Source of the DNA: Halolamina sp. CBA1230
GTDB lineage: Archaea; Halobacteriota; Halobacteria; Halobacteriales; Haloferacaceae
NCBI RefSeq assembly: GCF_002025255.2
Contig: NZ_CP054587.1
Span: forward strand, 1,488,001-1,552,000
Length of the DNA stretch: 64,000 bases
Direction of reading: 5' to 3'
Shown piece by piece: positions 1-8,191 of this stretch. Each line of letters starts with the position of its first letter. The stretch's first letter is position 1. The position numbers and the translations under genes are program-made. A model generated the notes under the pieces. It was not told where the DNA came from, did no database searches, and saw only the letters and a list, made by a program, of their open reading frames with translations.

Positions 1-906
1 GTCGTTGCCCAGCGCGACGTTGATCCCCCGACCGAGGTAGTCCTCGACGGGCGCGATACCGGAGGCGAGCTTCATGTTCGAGGACGGGCAGTGGGTGACG
101 TTCGTCCCGGTGTCCGCCAGCACCTCGCGCTCGGCCTCGTCGGTGTGGACGCAGTGGGCCAGCACCACGTCCTCGCCGGTCAGCCCGACATCGTCGAGCC
201 AGTGGACGTTCCGCATCCCGGTCTCGGTCTCGACGGCGGCGATCTCGTTCTCGTTCTCGCTTGCGTGGGTGTGGATCGTGACGCCGTCGTAGCGGTCCGC
301 CAACTCGCGAGCGCCGCGCAGGCACGCTTCGGTACAGGAGACGGCGAAGCGTGGCGTGACGGCGTACTGGATCCGGCCGTTCGCGGCCCCGTGGTACTGG
401 CGGATCAGCGCCTCGCTGTCCCGCAGGGCCTCCTCGGTTGCCTGTTCGAGCCCGTCGGGGGACTCCTTGTCCATCAGCACCTTCCCCATCCGGGCGCGGA
501 TCCCGCGCTCGCGGGCGGCCTCGAACGCCTGGTCGGCGTGGTGGACCGAGAGGTGGTCGATCACGGTTGTCGTCCCGGCGGCCAGACACTCGAGGTAGCC
601 GAGGTCGGCGGCGAGGCGCATCCCCTCGGCGTCGAGGCCGGCCTCCATCGGCAGCACGTGGTCGAACAGCCAGTCCAGCAGTTCGGCGTCGTCGGCGACG
701 CCGCGGCCCAGCGACTGCACGGAGTGGACGTGCGCGCCGACGAGCCCCGGGGCGACGATGTCGAACTCGCGGTGCTCGTGGGCCGGGAACCGCTCGCGGA
801 GGTCGGCAGCGGGACCGACGGCCTCGATGCGGTCGCCCGCCGTGACGACGGCGCCGTCCTCGATGGTCGTCTCGGCGTCGACGACGACCGTTCCGGTGAG
901 TAGCAT
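1..906 (-). CDS. Amidohydrolase of the SAH/MTA deaminase type (partial, C-terminus off window)
   Basis: The first 302 codons of a cytosolic amidohydrolase of the TRZ/ATZ/MtaD-SsnA group are present; the gene runs off the left edge. The start is the ATG at 906, giving MLLTGTVVVDAETTIEDGAV. Metal-site motifs visible in order are GAHVHS (HxH), a HTHASE motif, LAHCVHTD, and THCPSSNMKLASG followed by VALGND near the cut end. This is the classic order for a single-metal hydrolase of the 5-methylthioadenosine/S-adenosylhomocysteine deaminase family, which deaminates adenosine derivatives or guanine-like rings. The exact substrate cannot be read from the sequence. A TATA-like element in minus-strand orientation lies near 925-935. 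Confidence 0.85.
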   Translation of the reverse strand, partial: MLLTGTVVVDAETTIEDGAVVTAGDRIEAVGPAADLRERFPAHEHREFDIVAPGLVGAHVHSVQSLGRGVADDAELLDWLFDHVLPMEAGLDAEGMRLAADLGYLECLAAGTTTVIDHLSVHHADQAFEAARERGIRARMGKVLMDKESPDGLEQATEEALRDSEALIRQYHGAANGRIQYAVTPRFAVSCTEACLRGARELADRYDGVTIHTHASENENEIAAVETETGMRNVHWLDDVGLTGEDVVLAHCVHTDEAEREVLADTGTNVTHCPSSNMKLASGIAPVEDYLGRGINVALGND

Positions 907-1149
907 CCCCTCCGTGGGAGGGTATCGGGGATTAAGAGACTGACTATGCGTGGTCGGACCCGTGTGGTTCGGGGGCACGGCCGGTCAGGGTTGTTCGAGG
1001 GAAAGGATAGTTACCAAGAGGCAAATTCGGTGCATCGATCGGTTTCGGTTCTGTTTCCGGTGGTTCCTCTTCTATCGCGGGATCAGTGAGCGAGAGTATC
1101 AGCCCAGCCGTCGAAAGGTTCACTGCAGTAGAGTCGAAACTATTTGCCG

Positions 1150-1356
1150 ATGGAGAAGGTGAATCTACTGGTGTACGCGGTGGAACTCTACGTCGTCGCG
1201 TTCCTCATCTCGGGAGGGCTGTTCGTGGCGGGTGTTGGCGTGAACCCCCTGTACATCCTCGCCCTCTCGGTGCTGCTCGTCTACCTGCTGGAGACGCAGG
1301 TCAATTGGCCGGAGCTGTTCCAGCGTCTGCGCGACACTGTCAGCAAGGAGCCGTGA
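1150..1356 (+). CDS. Small two-helix membrane protein
   Basis: A 68-residue protein starting MEKVNLLVYA, from the ATG at 1150; a TTG two codons upstream is possible but less likely. It has two hydrophobic segments, about residues 5-27 and 31-46, the first holding LISGGLFVAGVGVNPLYI, then a short charged tail ending RDTVSKEP. I recognise no family. It is convergent with the XapX gene 15 bases downstream. The size and topology suggest a small inner-membrane accessory protein; no function is assigned. Confidence 0.6.
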   Translation: MEKVNLLVYAVELYVVAFLISGGLFVAGVGVNPLYILALSVLLVYLLETQVNWPELFQRLRDTVSKEP

Positions 1357-1371
1357 ACGCCGTGCAGAGCC

Positions 1372-1566
1372 TCACAGCCCCAGCGCGTCCAGCAGGTCGA
1401 ACCCCCAGCCGAGATGCTCCATCGCGTAGTAGCCGACGTAGATGCCGACGATGGCGACGACGCCCGGCAGCGCCGGCGGCGCCGGGATCGGCAGGCGGAG
1501 GAACGTGAACAGCGCGCCAGTGACGATTCCGACCGCGAGAGCCGCGACGACGGCAGCGACGTTCAT
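1372..1566 (-). CDS. XapX domain protein
   Basis: A 64-residue, almost entirely hydrophobic protein starting MNVAAVVAALAVGIVTGALF. The segment FLRLPIPAPPALPGVVAIVG matches the XapX/DUF1427 signature, in which two transmembrane helices flank a short proline-rich loop with an [LI]P[IV]PAPP core. Full length is normal for this family. The molecular role of the family is unknown; the name comes from a xanthosine-phosphorylase-linked gene in Enterobacteria. It is transcribed toward the small membrane protein at 1150-1356 and away from the cyclophilin gene. Confidence 0.8.
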   Translation of the reverse strand: MNVAAVVAALAVGIVTGALFTFLRLPIPAPPALPGVVAIVGIYVGYYAMEHLGWGFDLLDALGL

Positions 1567-1658
1567 GGGTTCCGGAGCAACGCGGTCGGGCCACCTAAAG
1601 GCGACTATCGGCGGCGGGAGTCAGCAGCGTTAACCGTCGGCCCGACCGACTCCGGGCC

Positions 1659-2234
1659 ATGAGCTACGAGGACGAGATGGAGAACCCCGAGAACCCCGTC
1701 GCGACGATCCACACCACCCACGGCGACATCGTGGTCGAACTGTTCGAGGACCGCGCGCCGACGACGGTGCGGAACTTCGTCACGCTCGCGACCCACGCCG
1801 AGGAGTACGACGACGCCGAGATCGGCCCCGAGGGCGAGGCGTGGGAGGACCCCGAGAGCGGCGAGAAGCGCGTCGACCCGCTGTACGACGACGTGGCGTT
1901 CCACCGCATCATCGCGGACTTCATGATTCAGGGCGGCGACCCGACCGAGACGGGTCGCGGCGGCCCGGGCTACGAGTTCGAGGACGAGTTCCACGAGGAG
2001 CTGACCCACGACGGCGCCGGGATCCTCTCGATGGCCAACTCCGGCCCGAACACCAACGGCTCGCAGTTCTTCATCACGCTGGACGCCCAGCCCCACCTCG
2101 ACGGCAAACACGCCGTCTTCGGCCAGGTGATCGACGGGATGGACGTGGTGAAGGAGCTCGGTTCGGTCCCGACCGACCGCAACGACCAGCCCCAGGTCGA
2201 GGCGACGCTGGAGTCGGTCGAAGTCGAGCAGTAA
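1659..2234 (+). CDS. Cyclophilin-type peptidylprolyl isomerase
   Basis: A 191-residue cytosolic cyclophilin catalysing cis-trans isomerisation of Xaa-Pro bonds. The start is the ATG at 1659 ([20 protein letters not shown]). The catalytic segments are clear: [19 protein letters not shown] with the active-site Arg, [17 protein letters not shown], and [18 protein letters not shown]. Between the first strand and FHRI there is an acidic insert (about residues 45-75), as in other halophilic short cyclophilins. There is no signal peptide, so it is cytoplasmic. Monocistronic, with a T-rich stretch just after the stop. Confidence 0.95.
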   Translation: MSYEDEMENPENPVATIHTTHGDIVVELFEDRAPTTVRNFVTLATHAEEYDDAEIGPEGEAWEDPESGEKRVDPLYDDVAFHRIIADFMIQGGDPTETGRGGPGYEFEDEFHEELTHDGAGILSMANSGPNTNGSQFFITLDAQPHLDGKHAVFGQVIDGMDVVKELGSVPTDRNDQPQVEATLESVEVEQ

Positions 2235-2248
2235 GCCTTCCAGACGCT

Positions 2249-2263
2249 GTTTTGCGGTTTTTC
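2249..2263 (+). terminator. T-rich putative archaeal terminator after cyclophilin
   Basis: Two short oligo-T runs (2250-2253 and 2258-2262) occur within 30 nt of the cyclophilin stop codon in otherwise GC-rich DNA. Archaeal intrinsic termination commonly uses T-runs without a hairpin, so this is a plausible terminator. Assigned by position and composition only. Confidence 0.4.
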
Positions 2264-2349
2264 GACGCCCGGTAGGACGCGAGTGGCGTGTTTGCGCTCC
2301 ACAAAAGCGTTGCCGACAAAGCTTATCCCCATCCGTGCGAGATGTTCAC

Positions 2350-2700
2350 ATGCACAGCATGTTCGAGCAGTTCTCCAGCGGCTACTACCTGGGAGTGTTG
2401 TACGTCCAACCGGGCGAGGAGCGGGCCGCCCTCAACGTCGAGGACCACGAGGCGGTCAACCGGCAGCTCTACGGCGACAGCGAGGGGATCGAGCGGCTCG
2501 ACTCCCCGCTCGTGATGAAGCTCGACGGAACCCACTTCCCGGTCCGGGGCGCGGAGGGTATCCCGACGGGCACGCTGACGGTGCCCGAGTCGCTGGCCGA
2601 CGACGACCTCCCGGCGCGCCGGGAGGTGCTGCTGGCCCGCCCCGAGCGCGCCGGCCAACTGCTCAAGTACGGCGGCTGGCAGCCGCCGGACGCCGCCTGA
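2350..2700 (+). CDS. Conserved haloarchaeal protein, DUF5802-like
   Basis: A 116-residue soluble acidic protein. The recognisable core is MFEQFSSGYYLGVLYVQP at the N-terminus, LVMKLDGTHFPV in the middle, and LLKYGGWQP at the end; I associate this with the haloarchaeal DUF5802 family of unknown function. Two in-frame ATGs exist, at 2350 and 2359. A TATA-like element (about 2319-2326) lies 27 nt before the first, which favours 2350 for a leaderless transcript, while family alignments favour the MFEQF start at 2359. No catalytic motif is visible. Confidence 0.7.
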   Translation: MHSMFEQFSSGYYLGVLYVQPGEERAALNVEDHEAVNRQLYGDSEGIERLDSPLVMKLDGTHFPVRGAEGIPTGTLTVPESLADDDLPARREVLLARPERAGQLLKYGGWQPPDAA

Positions 2701-2716
2701 CGGCTGCTCGCCCCTG

Positions 2717-3214
2717 CTACCGCTGCAGTCGGTCCGGGCGCAACGCGTCCACCCGTCGCTGCACCCGACGCACGACCGCGCGCCGGTGGAGGAACAGCAG
2801 CCCGCCGAGGATCACCGTCACCGAGAACAGCATCGTCACGATGTTCAGCAGCAGCCAGTCGAACTCCAGCCCGTAGAGCTCCGTGTCGATCGGCGCGAAC
2901 AGTCGGACGCCGCCGCTGAGGAAGTCGAAGAGGATGTGAGAACCGAACCCGACGGCGGCGGCACGCCAGGGCCCGATCGCGGAGAGCGCCAGCACCAGCA
3001 GGATCCCGAACAGCAGCGAGTGGGTCAGCCCACGGTGGGTCCAGAGGATCCCGTCGAGATATCCCATCCGGACCAGCGGGTCGAACACGAACTTGTCCGA
3101 ATCGGGGATGGCGGCCGCCAGCACGGCGACGAGATACGGCTCCGCACGGCGAGCCCGGAACAGCACCAGTACGAGCGAGAGGCTGAGTAGCAGGTGGGCG
3201 CCGTCGGCGACCAT
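2717..3214 (-). CDS. YdjM-like membrane-bound metal-dependent hydrolase (DUF457)
   Basis: A 165-residue integral membrane protein starting MVADGAHLLLSLSLVLVL. It has about four hydrophobic segments plus the polar signatures of the YdjM/LexA-binding inner-membrane hydrolase family: an AAIPDSDKF motif near residue 35, WTHRGLTHSLLF near residue 60, and GFGSHILFDFLSGG near residue 90. These His and Asp residues form the presumed metal site. In E. coli YdjM is an SOS-associated membrane protein; the substrate is unknown throughout the family. Convergent with the DUF5802-like gene. Confidence 0.85.
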   Translation of the reverse strand: MVADGAHLLLSLSLVLVLFRARRAEPYLVAVLAAAIPDSDKFVFDPLVRMGYLDGILWTHRGLTHSLLFGILLVLALSAIGPWRAAAVGFGSHILFDFLSGGVRLFAPIDTELYGLEFDWLLLNIVTMLFSVTVILGGLLFLHRRAVVRRVQRRVDALRPDRLQR

Positions 3215-3365
3215 GCGTGACCCGACGGACCGTGCACTAATAGGTTGTCGTATCAGTTATTCGATGAGTATGGCGGGCTCGCTGGACCCGAAGGGAGAGC
3301 TTTCGGCCCCGAACAATCGTGTTAGGAGGCTCATAACTTTATCCGGAGAGCCGGTGGTGAGGTGT

Positions 3366-3503
3366 ATGGCAACGGAGCGACGGACGACCACGTGCATCGA
3401 GGAACAGCTCGAAGAGGCGCTCGACGCCGCCGAGTGCCCGGAGGTTCGCTACCACATCCGGGAGTCGATGCAGCTGCTCCATCTGGACGACCGGGAGAGC
3501 TGA
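3366..3503 (+). CDS. 45-residue conserved haloarchaeal small protein
   Basis: A short soluble protein, MATERRTTTCIEEQLEEALD at its start and QLLHLDDRES at its end, from the ATG at 3366. A TATA-like CTTTATCC (about 3337-3344) lies 27 nt upstream, as expected for a leaderless haloarchaeal transcript. It is mostly helical and acidic with two cysteines (about residues 10 and 24) and a C-PEVRYHIRES core. The longer open frame starting at 3093 is not supported by the promoter or by residue composition. Function unknown. Confidence 0.6.
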   Translation: MATERRTTTCIEEQLEEALDAAECPEVRYHIRESMQLLHLDDRES

Positions 3504-3555
3504 GCCTCGGCGTGAGGCCCGAAGCTACAAACCCCTCCCCGCCCGCGGGTTCGGT

Positions 3556-4452
3556 ATGCTCGACCGGCTGTTGGGTCGGCGCCGCCTGAAGGAGCGCATC
3601 GAGGAGTTGGAGGGGGAGTGTGAGGACCTCCAGGCACAGGTCGAGTCGGCCAAGGAGAGCCGCGCGGAGGCCGTCAGCGCCCGCCAAGAGGCCGAACGCG
3701 AGATCAACAGGCTCGAGGACCGAATCACCGAACTCGAGGACCGCCTCGACCGCGCCGAGGGCGACGGCGAGCCCGACCTGGCGTTCCGTCACGAGGAGAC
3801 CGCCAGCGGCGGCCGCGTCGAGGCCGTCGCCGACCGCCTGCGGAGCGTCGACGCCGGGCGCGAGGGCGCGCTGACCGCGTTCGTCGACGACGAGGTGCCC
3901 GACGCAGTCCGAGAGACACTGGGCGACCGCGCCCCGCTCGTCTCGCGGGCGGCACCGTGTCTGGTCTGTGCCGACGACGCCGGCCTCGTCGCGACCGCGC
4001 TCTCGCTGCCGGTCGAGCCCGATCCCTTCGTCGAGTGGGCCGATAAGTTCCGCGTGGAGTCGGAGTGGATCCGCCCGACCGGGCGGCTCTGTTTCGCGCT
4101 CGTCCGTTCGGATCGCTTCGCGCTCGGCGTGTACGATGACGGCGAACGCGTCGCGTTCGAGGGGTTCGAGAGCGACGTGATGGACGAACACTCGAAGGGT
4201 GGGTTCTCCCAGGACCGGTTCGAACGCCGCCGCGACGCCCAGATCGACGAACACCTGGAGAAAGCGGCGACGGCCGTCGAGGATCACGCGACCGACGCCG
4301 ACCGCGTCGTGGTCGTGGGCGAGCGCAGCGTGCTCGGGGAACTGCGCGACCTCGCGGACACGACCGCACGCGTCGACGCCACCGGCGAGCCCGAGGACGC
4401 ACTGGCGACGGCGTTCCGTGACTTCTGGAGCGTCCGCGTCCGGGGGATCTAA
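3556..4452 (+). CDS. Vms1/Ankzf1-family (VLRF1) peptidyl-tRNA hydrolase homologue
   Basis: A 298-residue protein. Residues 1-70 are a charged coiled coil (KERIEELEGECEDLQAQ and onward); the rest is an eRF1-domain-2-like VLRF1 fold. The diagnostic loop is SKGGFSQDRFERRRD, with GGFSQ at residues 215-219; the Gln (219) sits where Vms1-type release factors carry their catalytic glutamine. The family releases nascent chains from stalled large ribosomal subunits in eukaryotes and is common in archaea. The C-terminal Rossmann-like segment (RVVVVGERSVLGELRDLA) matches an eRF1 domain 3-like region. Cytosolic and monocistronic; the archaeal role is inferred, not shown. Confidence 0.8.
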   Translation: MLDRLLGRRRLKERIEELEGECEDLQAQVESAKESRAEAVSARQEAEREINRLEDRITELEDRLDRAEGDGEPDLAFRHEETASGGRVEAVADRLRSVDAGREGALTAFVDDEVPDAVRETLGDRAPLVSRAAPCLVCADDAGLVATALSLPVEPDPFVEWADKFRVESEWIRPTGRLCFALVRSDRFALGVYDDGERVAFEGFESDVMDEHSKGGFSQDRFERRRDAQIDEHLEKAATAVEDHATDADRVVVVGERSVLGELRDLADTTARVDATGEPEDALATAFRDFWSVRVRGI

Positions 4453-4458
4453 CCGTTC

Positions 4459-4493
4459 GTTACATGTCGTAACGGCTTGTTACACTCCGTAAC
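4459..4493. promoter_or_regulatory. Two tandem GTTAC-N5-GTAAC dyads, putative operator
   Basis: Two 15-bp inverted repeats, GTTAC-ATGTC-GTAAC (4459-4473) and GTTAC-ACTCC-GTAAC (4479-4493), have identical half-sites and are centred 20 bp apart, about two helical turns. They end 31 bp before the ATG of the ribbon-helix-helix-like gene at 4525, so they sit over or just upstream of its expected promoter. A degenerate third element (about 4504-4517) shares ACACTCCGT with the second dyad. The pattern suggests cooperative binding of a dimeric repressor. Confidence 0.6.
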
Positions 4494-4524
4494 GAACAAG
4501 TGAGTACACTCCGTCAGTCGACCT

Positions 4525-4845
4525 ATGACCGAGACGATACGGGTCAGCGACGAGGATTACGAGCGCATCGCCGCGGCGGCGGCGGTGCTGGGGCTGACGT
4601 TCTCGGAGGTCGTCGAGCTCGGGCTCTCGACGGACCTGTTGAACGAGAGCCCCCGGCAGAACGCCCGCCGGGCGCTCCAGAACTACTACGTCTACATCCT
4701 CGGGCAGTACGACGAGCCCCACGAGGTGCCCGTCGAGGAGCTGACGTTCGAGGGGCCCCAGCAGGCGATGACGGCGCTCACCATCGGCCAGGAGAAACGC
4801 GAGAGCCGGATGGCGAAGGCCGCGGAGGGGGCCGCGTCGGAGTGA
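4525..4845 (+). CDS. Ribbon-helix-helix-like small protein, possibly self-regulating
   Basis: A 106-residue acidic protein. The N-terminus MTETIRVSDEDYERIAAAAA followed by LGLTFSEVVELGL has the strand-helix-helix pattern of CopG/Arc-type DNA-binding proteins. The rest (ALQNYYVYILGQYDEPHEV and a helical tail) matches no family I know. The tandem GTTAC-N5-GTAAC dyads immediately upstream fit autoregulation by an RHH dimer, which is inference. No toxin-like partner lies next to it: the following gene (5006) has its own TATA box. Alternatively it is simply a conserved hypothetical. Confidence 0.55.
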   Translation: MTETIRVSDEDYERIAAAAAVLGLTFSEVVELGLSTDLLNESPRQNARRALQNYYVYILGQYDEPHEVPVEELTFEGPQQAMTALTIGQEKRESRMAKAAEGAASE

Positions 4846-4975
4846 GATCGGGCAGTCCGCGCCGCCGGCCGCAGACAGCGTGAACGACGCTCCCGCACCG
4901 GGTTCGGAGTCGACCCGGATCTCGTCGCCGCAAAACCGTGACGTCCGGGAGGCGAGTGTGACCGTGGACCACCGA

Positions 4976-4982
4976 TTTATAC
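4976..4982 (+). promoter_or_regulatory. TATA box of the DUF1611-epimerase operon
   Basis: TTTATAC lies 24-30 nt upstream of the ATG at 5006 in GC-rich surroundings, the standard distance for a leaderless haloarchaeal transcript. It supports choosing 5006 rather than the longer open frame that begins at 4880. Confidence 0.6.
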
Positions 4983-5005
4983 TCCCGCTCCCCAATCCAC
5001 CCACC

Positions 5006-6040
5006 ATGCCCGACCAGCGACGACTCGCGATCCTGGCCCACGAGAAGTTCCCCGACCGCGCGAAGACCGCCCTCGGCGTGATGCGGTACAGCGACGACGA
5101 GACCGTCGCCGTGATCGACCGCGAGGCCGCCGGGAGCCGCGTCCACGACCACACCGACACCGTGCCGGACGCGCCGATCGTCGGCTCCTTCGCGGAGATC
5201 GACGACGAGATCGACGCCCTGTTGATCGGTATCGCCCCGATCGGCGGCGGCTTCGACGAGTCCTGGCGCCCGGACGTGCGGGCGGCGCTCGAAGCCGGCG
5301 TCGACGTAGTCGCCGGCCTCCACTACTTCCTCAACGAGGACGAGGAGTTCGCCACGCTCGCGGCCGAACACGGCGCGGACATCCACGACGTGCGCGAACC
5401 CCACCCCGGGATCGGCGTCGCCGAGGGAAAGGCCGACGAGATCGACGCCGAGGTCGTCCTGACGGTGGGAACGGACTGCTCGGTCGGGAAGATGACCGCC
5501 ACCTGCGAACTGGTCGACGCGGCCCAGGCGGCGGGTATCGACGCCGGCTTCATCCCCACCGGGCAGACGGGGATCATGATCGCCGGCTGGGGGAACCCCG
5601 TCGACCGCGTCGTCTCTGACTTCACCGCCGGCTCCGTCGAGGAGATGCTGCTGGAGAAGGGTGACGAGTACGACGTGCTGTTCGTCGAGGGGCAGGGGAG
5701 CATTATCCACCCCGCCTACTCGGCGGTCACCTGTGGGATCCTCCACGGCGCGATGGCTGACAAACTGGTGCTCTGTCACGAGGCCGGCCGCGAGGTGGTC
5801 CACGGCTACGAGGACACCGACCTGCCGCCGATCCCGGAGTACGTCGACCTGTACGAGTCCCTGGCTGCGCCGGTCCACGAGACCGAGGTCGTCGCCGGCG
5901 CGCTCAACACGAAAGACGTCGACGGCGACGAGGCGGCCCGCGAGGCGGTCGAGGCGTTCGCCGGCGAGATCGGCGGCGTCGCCACCGACCCCGTGCGCTT
6001 CGACGCCGCGGAGATCGTCGACGAGGTGGCGGGCGAATGA
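5006..6040 (+). CDS. DUF1611 family protein, DgcN-like (predicted D-glutamate N-acyltransferase)
   Basis: A 344-residue cytosolic protein starting MPDQRRLAILAHEKFPDRAK. The N-terminal half is Rossmann-like (DALLIGIAPIGGGF near residue 70); the C-terminal half has a P-loop, VGTDCSVGKMT (about 154-164), the hallmark of DUF1611. A DUF1611 protein, DgcN, has been characterised in marine bacteria as a D-glutamate N-acetyltransferase paired with an enolase-superfamily enzyme, DgcA, that converts N-acetyl-D-glutamate to the L-form. Here the stop overlaps the start of exactly such an epimerase by 4 nt (ATGA), so the pair is translationally coupled. The role in this archaeon is inferred from this pairing. 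Confidence 0.8.
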   Translation: MPDQRRLAILAHEKFPDRAKTALGVMRYSDDETVAVIDREAAGSRVHDHTDTVPDAPIVGSFAEIDDEIDALLIGIAPIGGGFDESWRPDVRAALEAGVDVVAGLHYFLNEDEEFATLAAEHGADIHDVREPHPGIGVAEGKADEIDAEVVLTVGTDCSVGKMTATCELVDAAQAAGIDAGFIPTGQTGIMIAGWGNPVDRVVSDFTAGSVEEMLLEKGDEYDVLFVEGQGSIIHPAYSAVTCGILHGAMADKLVLCHEAGREVVHGYEDTDLPPIPEYVDLYESLAAPVHETEVVAGALNTKDVDGDEAAREAVEAFAGEIGGVATDPVRFDAAEIVDEVAGE

Positions 6041-7077
6041 GCCTCGACACCGAGTTCGAGCGCGTCTCGCTCCCGCTGGCGGACGCGTTCACCATCTCGC
6101 GGGGCACACAGGAGACCGCCGAGAACGTGATCGTGAAGGTCACCGACGACGGCGGGATGACCGGGATCGGCGGCGCCGCGCCCTCCGCACATTACGGCGA
6201 GACGGCCGACACCGTCGAGGCGGTGCTGCCGGAACTGCTCGAAGTGGTCGAGAACGTGGGCGACCCCCACGCGCTGACGACGATCGAGGAGCGGATGCGC
6301 CACGCGGTCGAGCGCAACCCCGCCGCGCGGTGTGCGGTGTCGATCGCGCTGCACGATCTGGCGGCGAAACGCACGGGGCTGCCGCTGTACCGGATGTGGG
6401 GGCTCGACCCCGCCGAGACGCCGACGAGCTCGTTCACGATCGGGCTCGACACGACCGAGCGGATCCGCGATAAGACTGCCGACGCCGTCGGCGCGGGCTA
6501 CTCGACGCTGAAGGTGAAGCTGGGGACCGACCGCGATCGCGAGATCATCGAGGCGATCCGCGAGGAGGCGCCGGACGCGACGCTGCGCGTCGACGCCAAC
6601 GAGGCGTGGACGCCGCGGGAGACGGTCCGGAACTCGAAGTGGCTCGCCGAGCACGACGTGGAGTTCATCGAACAGCCCGTCCCCGCCGAGGACCCCGAGG
6701 GGCTCCAGTTCGCCTACGAGCGCAGCGAGCTCCCGATCGCTGCCGACGAGTCCTGCATCACGCTCGAGGATATCCCCGAGATCGCGGATCGATGCGATAT
6801 CGCGAACCTGAAGCTGATGAAGTGTGGCGGCCTGCTCGAGGCGAAGCGGATGATCCACGCCGCCCGCGCCGAGGGGCTGGAGGTGATGCTCGGCTGCATG
6901 ATCGAGAGCAACGCCAGCATCGCCGCCGGCGTCCACCTCGGCCCACTGCTCGACTACGCGGATCTGGACGGCTCGCTGCTGCTTTCGTCGGACCCCTACG
7001 CCGGCGTCGACCTCTCGGCGGGGGAGATGCGACTGGCGGAACTGGGGCTGCCCGGCACCGGCGCACGGGCGGAGTAG
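6037..7077 (+). CDS. Enolase-superfamily dipeptide epimerase / DgcA-like racemase
   Basis: A 346-residue enzyme of the muconate-lactonising/dipeptide-epimerase subgroup. The catalytic set is intact: STLKVKLG with the KxK pair (K159, K161), RVDANEAW (metal ligand D186), FIEQPV (E212), AADES (D237), and NLKLMKCGG (257-265) with the opposing base Lys. Such enzymes abstract the alpha proton of N-acylated or peptide-linked amino acids. Coupled by a 4-nt overlap to a DUF1611 gene, it most likely epimerises an N-acyl-D-glutamate in D-glutamate catabolism. L-Ala-D/L-Glu dipeptide epimerisation is the alternative, less likely in an organism without murein. Confidence 0.88.
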   Translation: MSLDTEFERVSLPLADAFTISRGTQETAENVIVKVTDDGGMTGIGGAAPSAHYGETADTVEAVLPELLEVVENVGDPHALTTIEERMRHAVERNPAARCAVSIALHDLAAKRTGLPLYRMWGLDPAETPTSSFTIGLDTTERIRDKTADAVGAGYSTLKVKLGTDRDREIIEAIREEAPDATLRVDANEAWTPRETVRNSKWLAEHDVEFIEQPVPAEDPEGLQFAYERSELPIAADESCITLEDIPEIADRCDIANLKLMKCGGLLEAKRMIHAARAEGLEVMLGCMIESNASIAAGVHLGPLLDYADLDGSLLLSSDPYAGVDLSAGEMRLAELGLPGTGARAE

Positions 7078-7089
7078 CCGGGCGCTCCC

Positions 7090-8142
7090 TCACTCCTCGA
7101 GGTCGACGTCGCGGTCGGTCTCCCGGAGGATGAACGGGCCGATGGAGAGCGTGCGCTTGGTGACCGTGACGATGCGAAGGATGTACGAGAGCAGCACGGC
7201 GAACGGCAGCAGCGCGACCGCGACGACCGCCGCGATCTGGAACAGCGAAACCGGGAGGCCGAACAGGAACGCCGGCGGGGCGTCGCCGTCGAAGTACAGT
7301 AGCGCCCACGTCGACGCCAGCAGCGAGGGGAGCGACACCCAGAGGATCGTCCGTGAGAGGTCGATCAGCTCCCACTGGAAGTACAGCGTCTTGAAGTGCT
7401 CCCGGGCCGGCCCGAACAGTTCGAGCACGCCCGCCAGGTCGTCCAGGCAGTCGAGCGCGTTCCGGCTCAGCGTCCCCTCGTACTCGTTCCGGAGCCGACG
7501 GGCGGTGTAGAGCTTCCAGGAGTAGTTGAAGTTCAGCGCGGCCTTGATCACGTCGAACTCGCCGAAGTGGGCCCCCTCGAGCCCCTCGCTGACCTCCTCG
7601 GCGTTCTCCCGGATGCTGTCGACGTACTCCTCGATACGCTCCCGGACGTCGTCCCGCTCGAGGTCGGCGACGGCCGCGTCCAGGTCGTCCGCACGGCGCT
7701 GGGTCGCCTCCACGAGCGCGCGCAGGAACGCCGACGGCTCGGTCGGGCTCACCGGCTCCTCGAGCACGGCGGCGGCGTCCGACCGGAACGTCGTCGCCTC
7801 CTCCATCCGCTCGCGCTGGTCGCCGACGGCGCCCTGTTCCTGTGAGAGCACCAACTGCGAGAGCGTCAACACGAGCGTGACGCCGGTCACGGTCGACCCC
7901 ACGAGCGCCTGTGAGAGCGTGTCCACCGAGTCGCTCGCGGTGACCAGTTGGTGGGCGGGCGTGGGATGGACGATCCCGCCGACGAAGACGCCGAGGAAGA
8001 GGAAGGCGACGATCGCCAGCGCGACCAGCCGTCGGTCCGCACTCATCAGCAGCCAGAGCTTCGCCGTGCTCGCGCCCGCCCGCTCGCGGATCGTGTCGCT
8101 GGTCTGCCCTTGGGAGTCGTCGTCGGCACTGCCGCCGCTCAC
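7090..8142 (-). CDS. Haloarchaeal membrane protein downstream of pspA
   Basis: A 350-residue protein with a polar N-terminus, two transmembrane segments (about residues 38-60 and 78-103), a long cytosolic helical domain (about 105-265, with EQGAVGDQRERMEE and repeated acidic helices), then two more membrane segments (about 265-315) and a short tail. I recognise no named family. It lies 49 bp downstream of the pspA-like gene on the same strand, so the two are probably co-transcribed, suggesting a role in membrane-stress response. The bestrophin-like layout of helices is only a loose resemblance. Confidence 0.6.
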   Translation of the reverse strand: MSGGSADDDSQGQTSDTIRERAGASTAKLWLLMSADRRLVALAIVAFLFLGVFVGGIVHPTPAHQLVTASDSVDTLSQALVGSTVTGVTLVLTLSQLVLSQEQGAVGDQRERMEEATTFRSDAAAVLEEPVSPTEPSAFLRALVEATQRRADDLDAAVADLERDDVRERIEEYVDSIRENAEEVSEGLEGAHFGEFDVIKAALNFNYSWKLYTARRLRNEYEGTLSRNALDCLDDLAGVLELFGPAREHFKTLYFQWELIDLSRTILWVSLPSLLASTWALLYFDGDAPPAFLFGLPVSLFQIAAVVAVALLPFAVLLSYILRIVTVTKRTLSIGPFILRETDRDVDLEE

Positions 8143-8191
8143 GCCGGCTCACCCCCCCGACGAGCTCGGGTGTCCCCCGTCGTGTGCCGGA

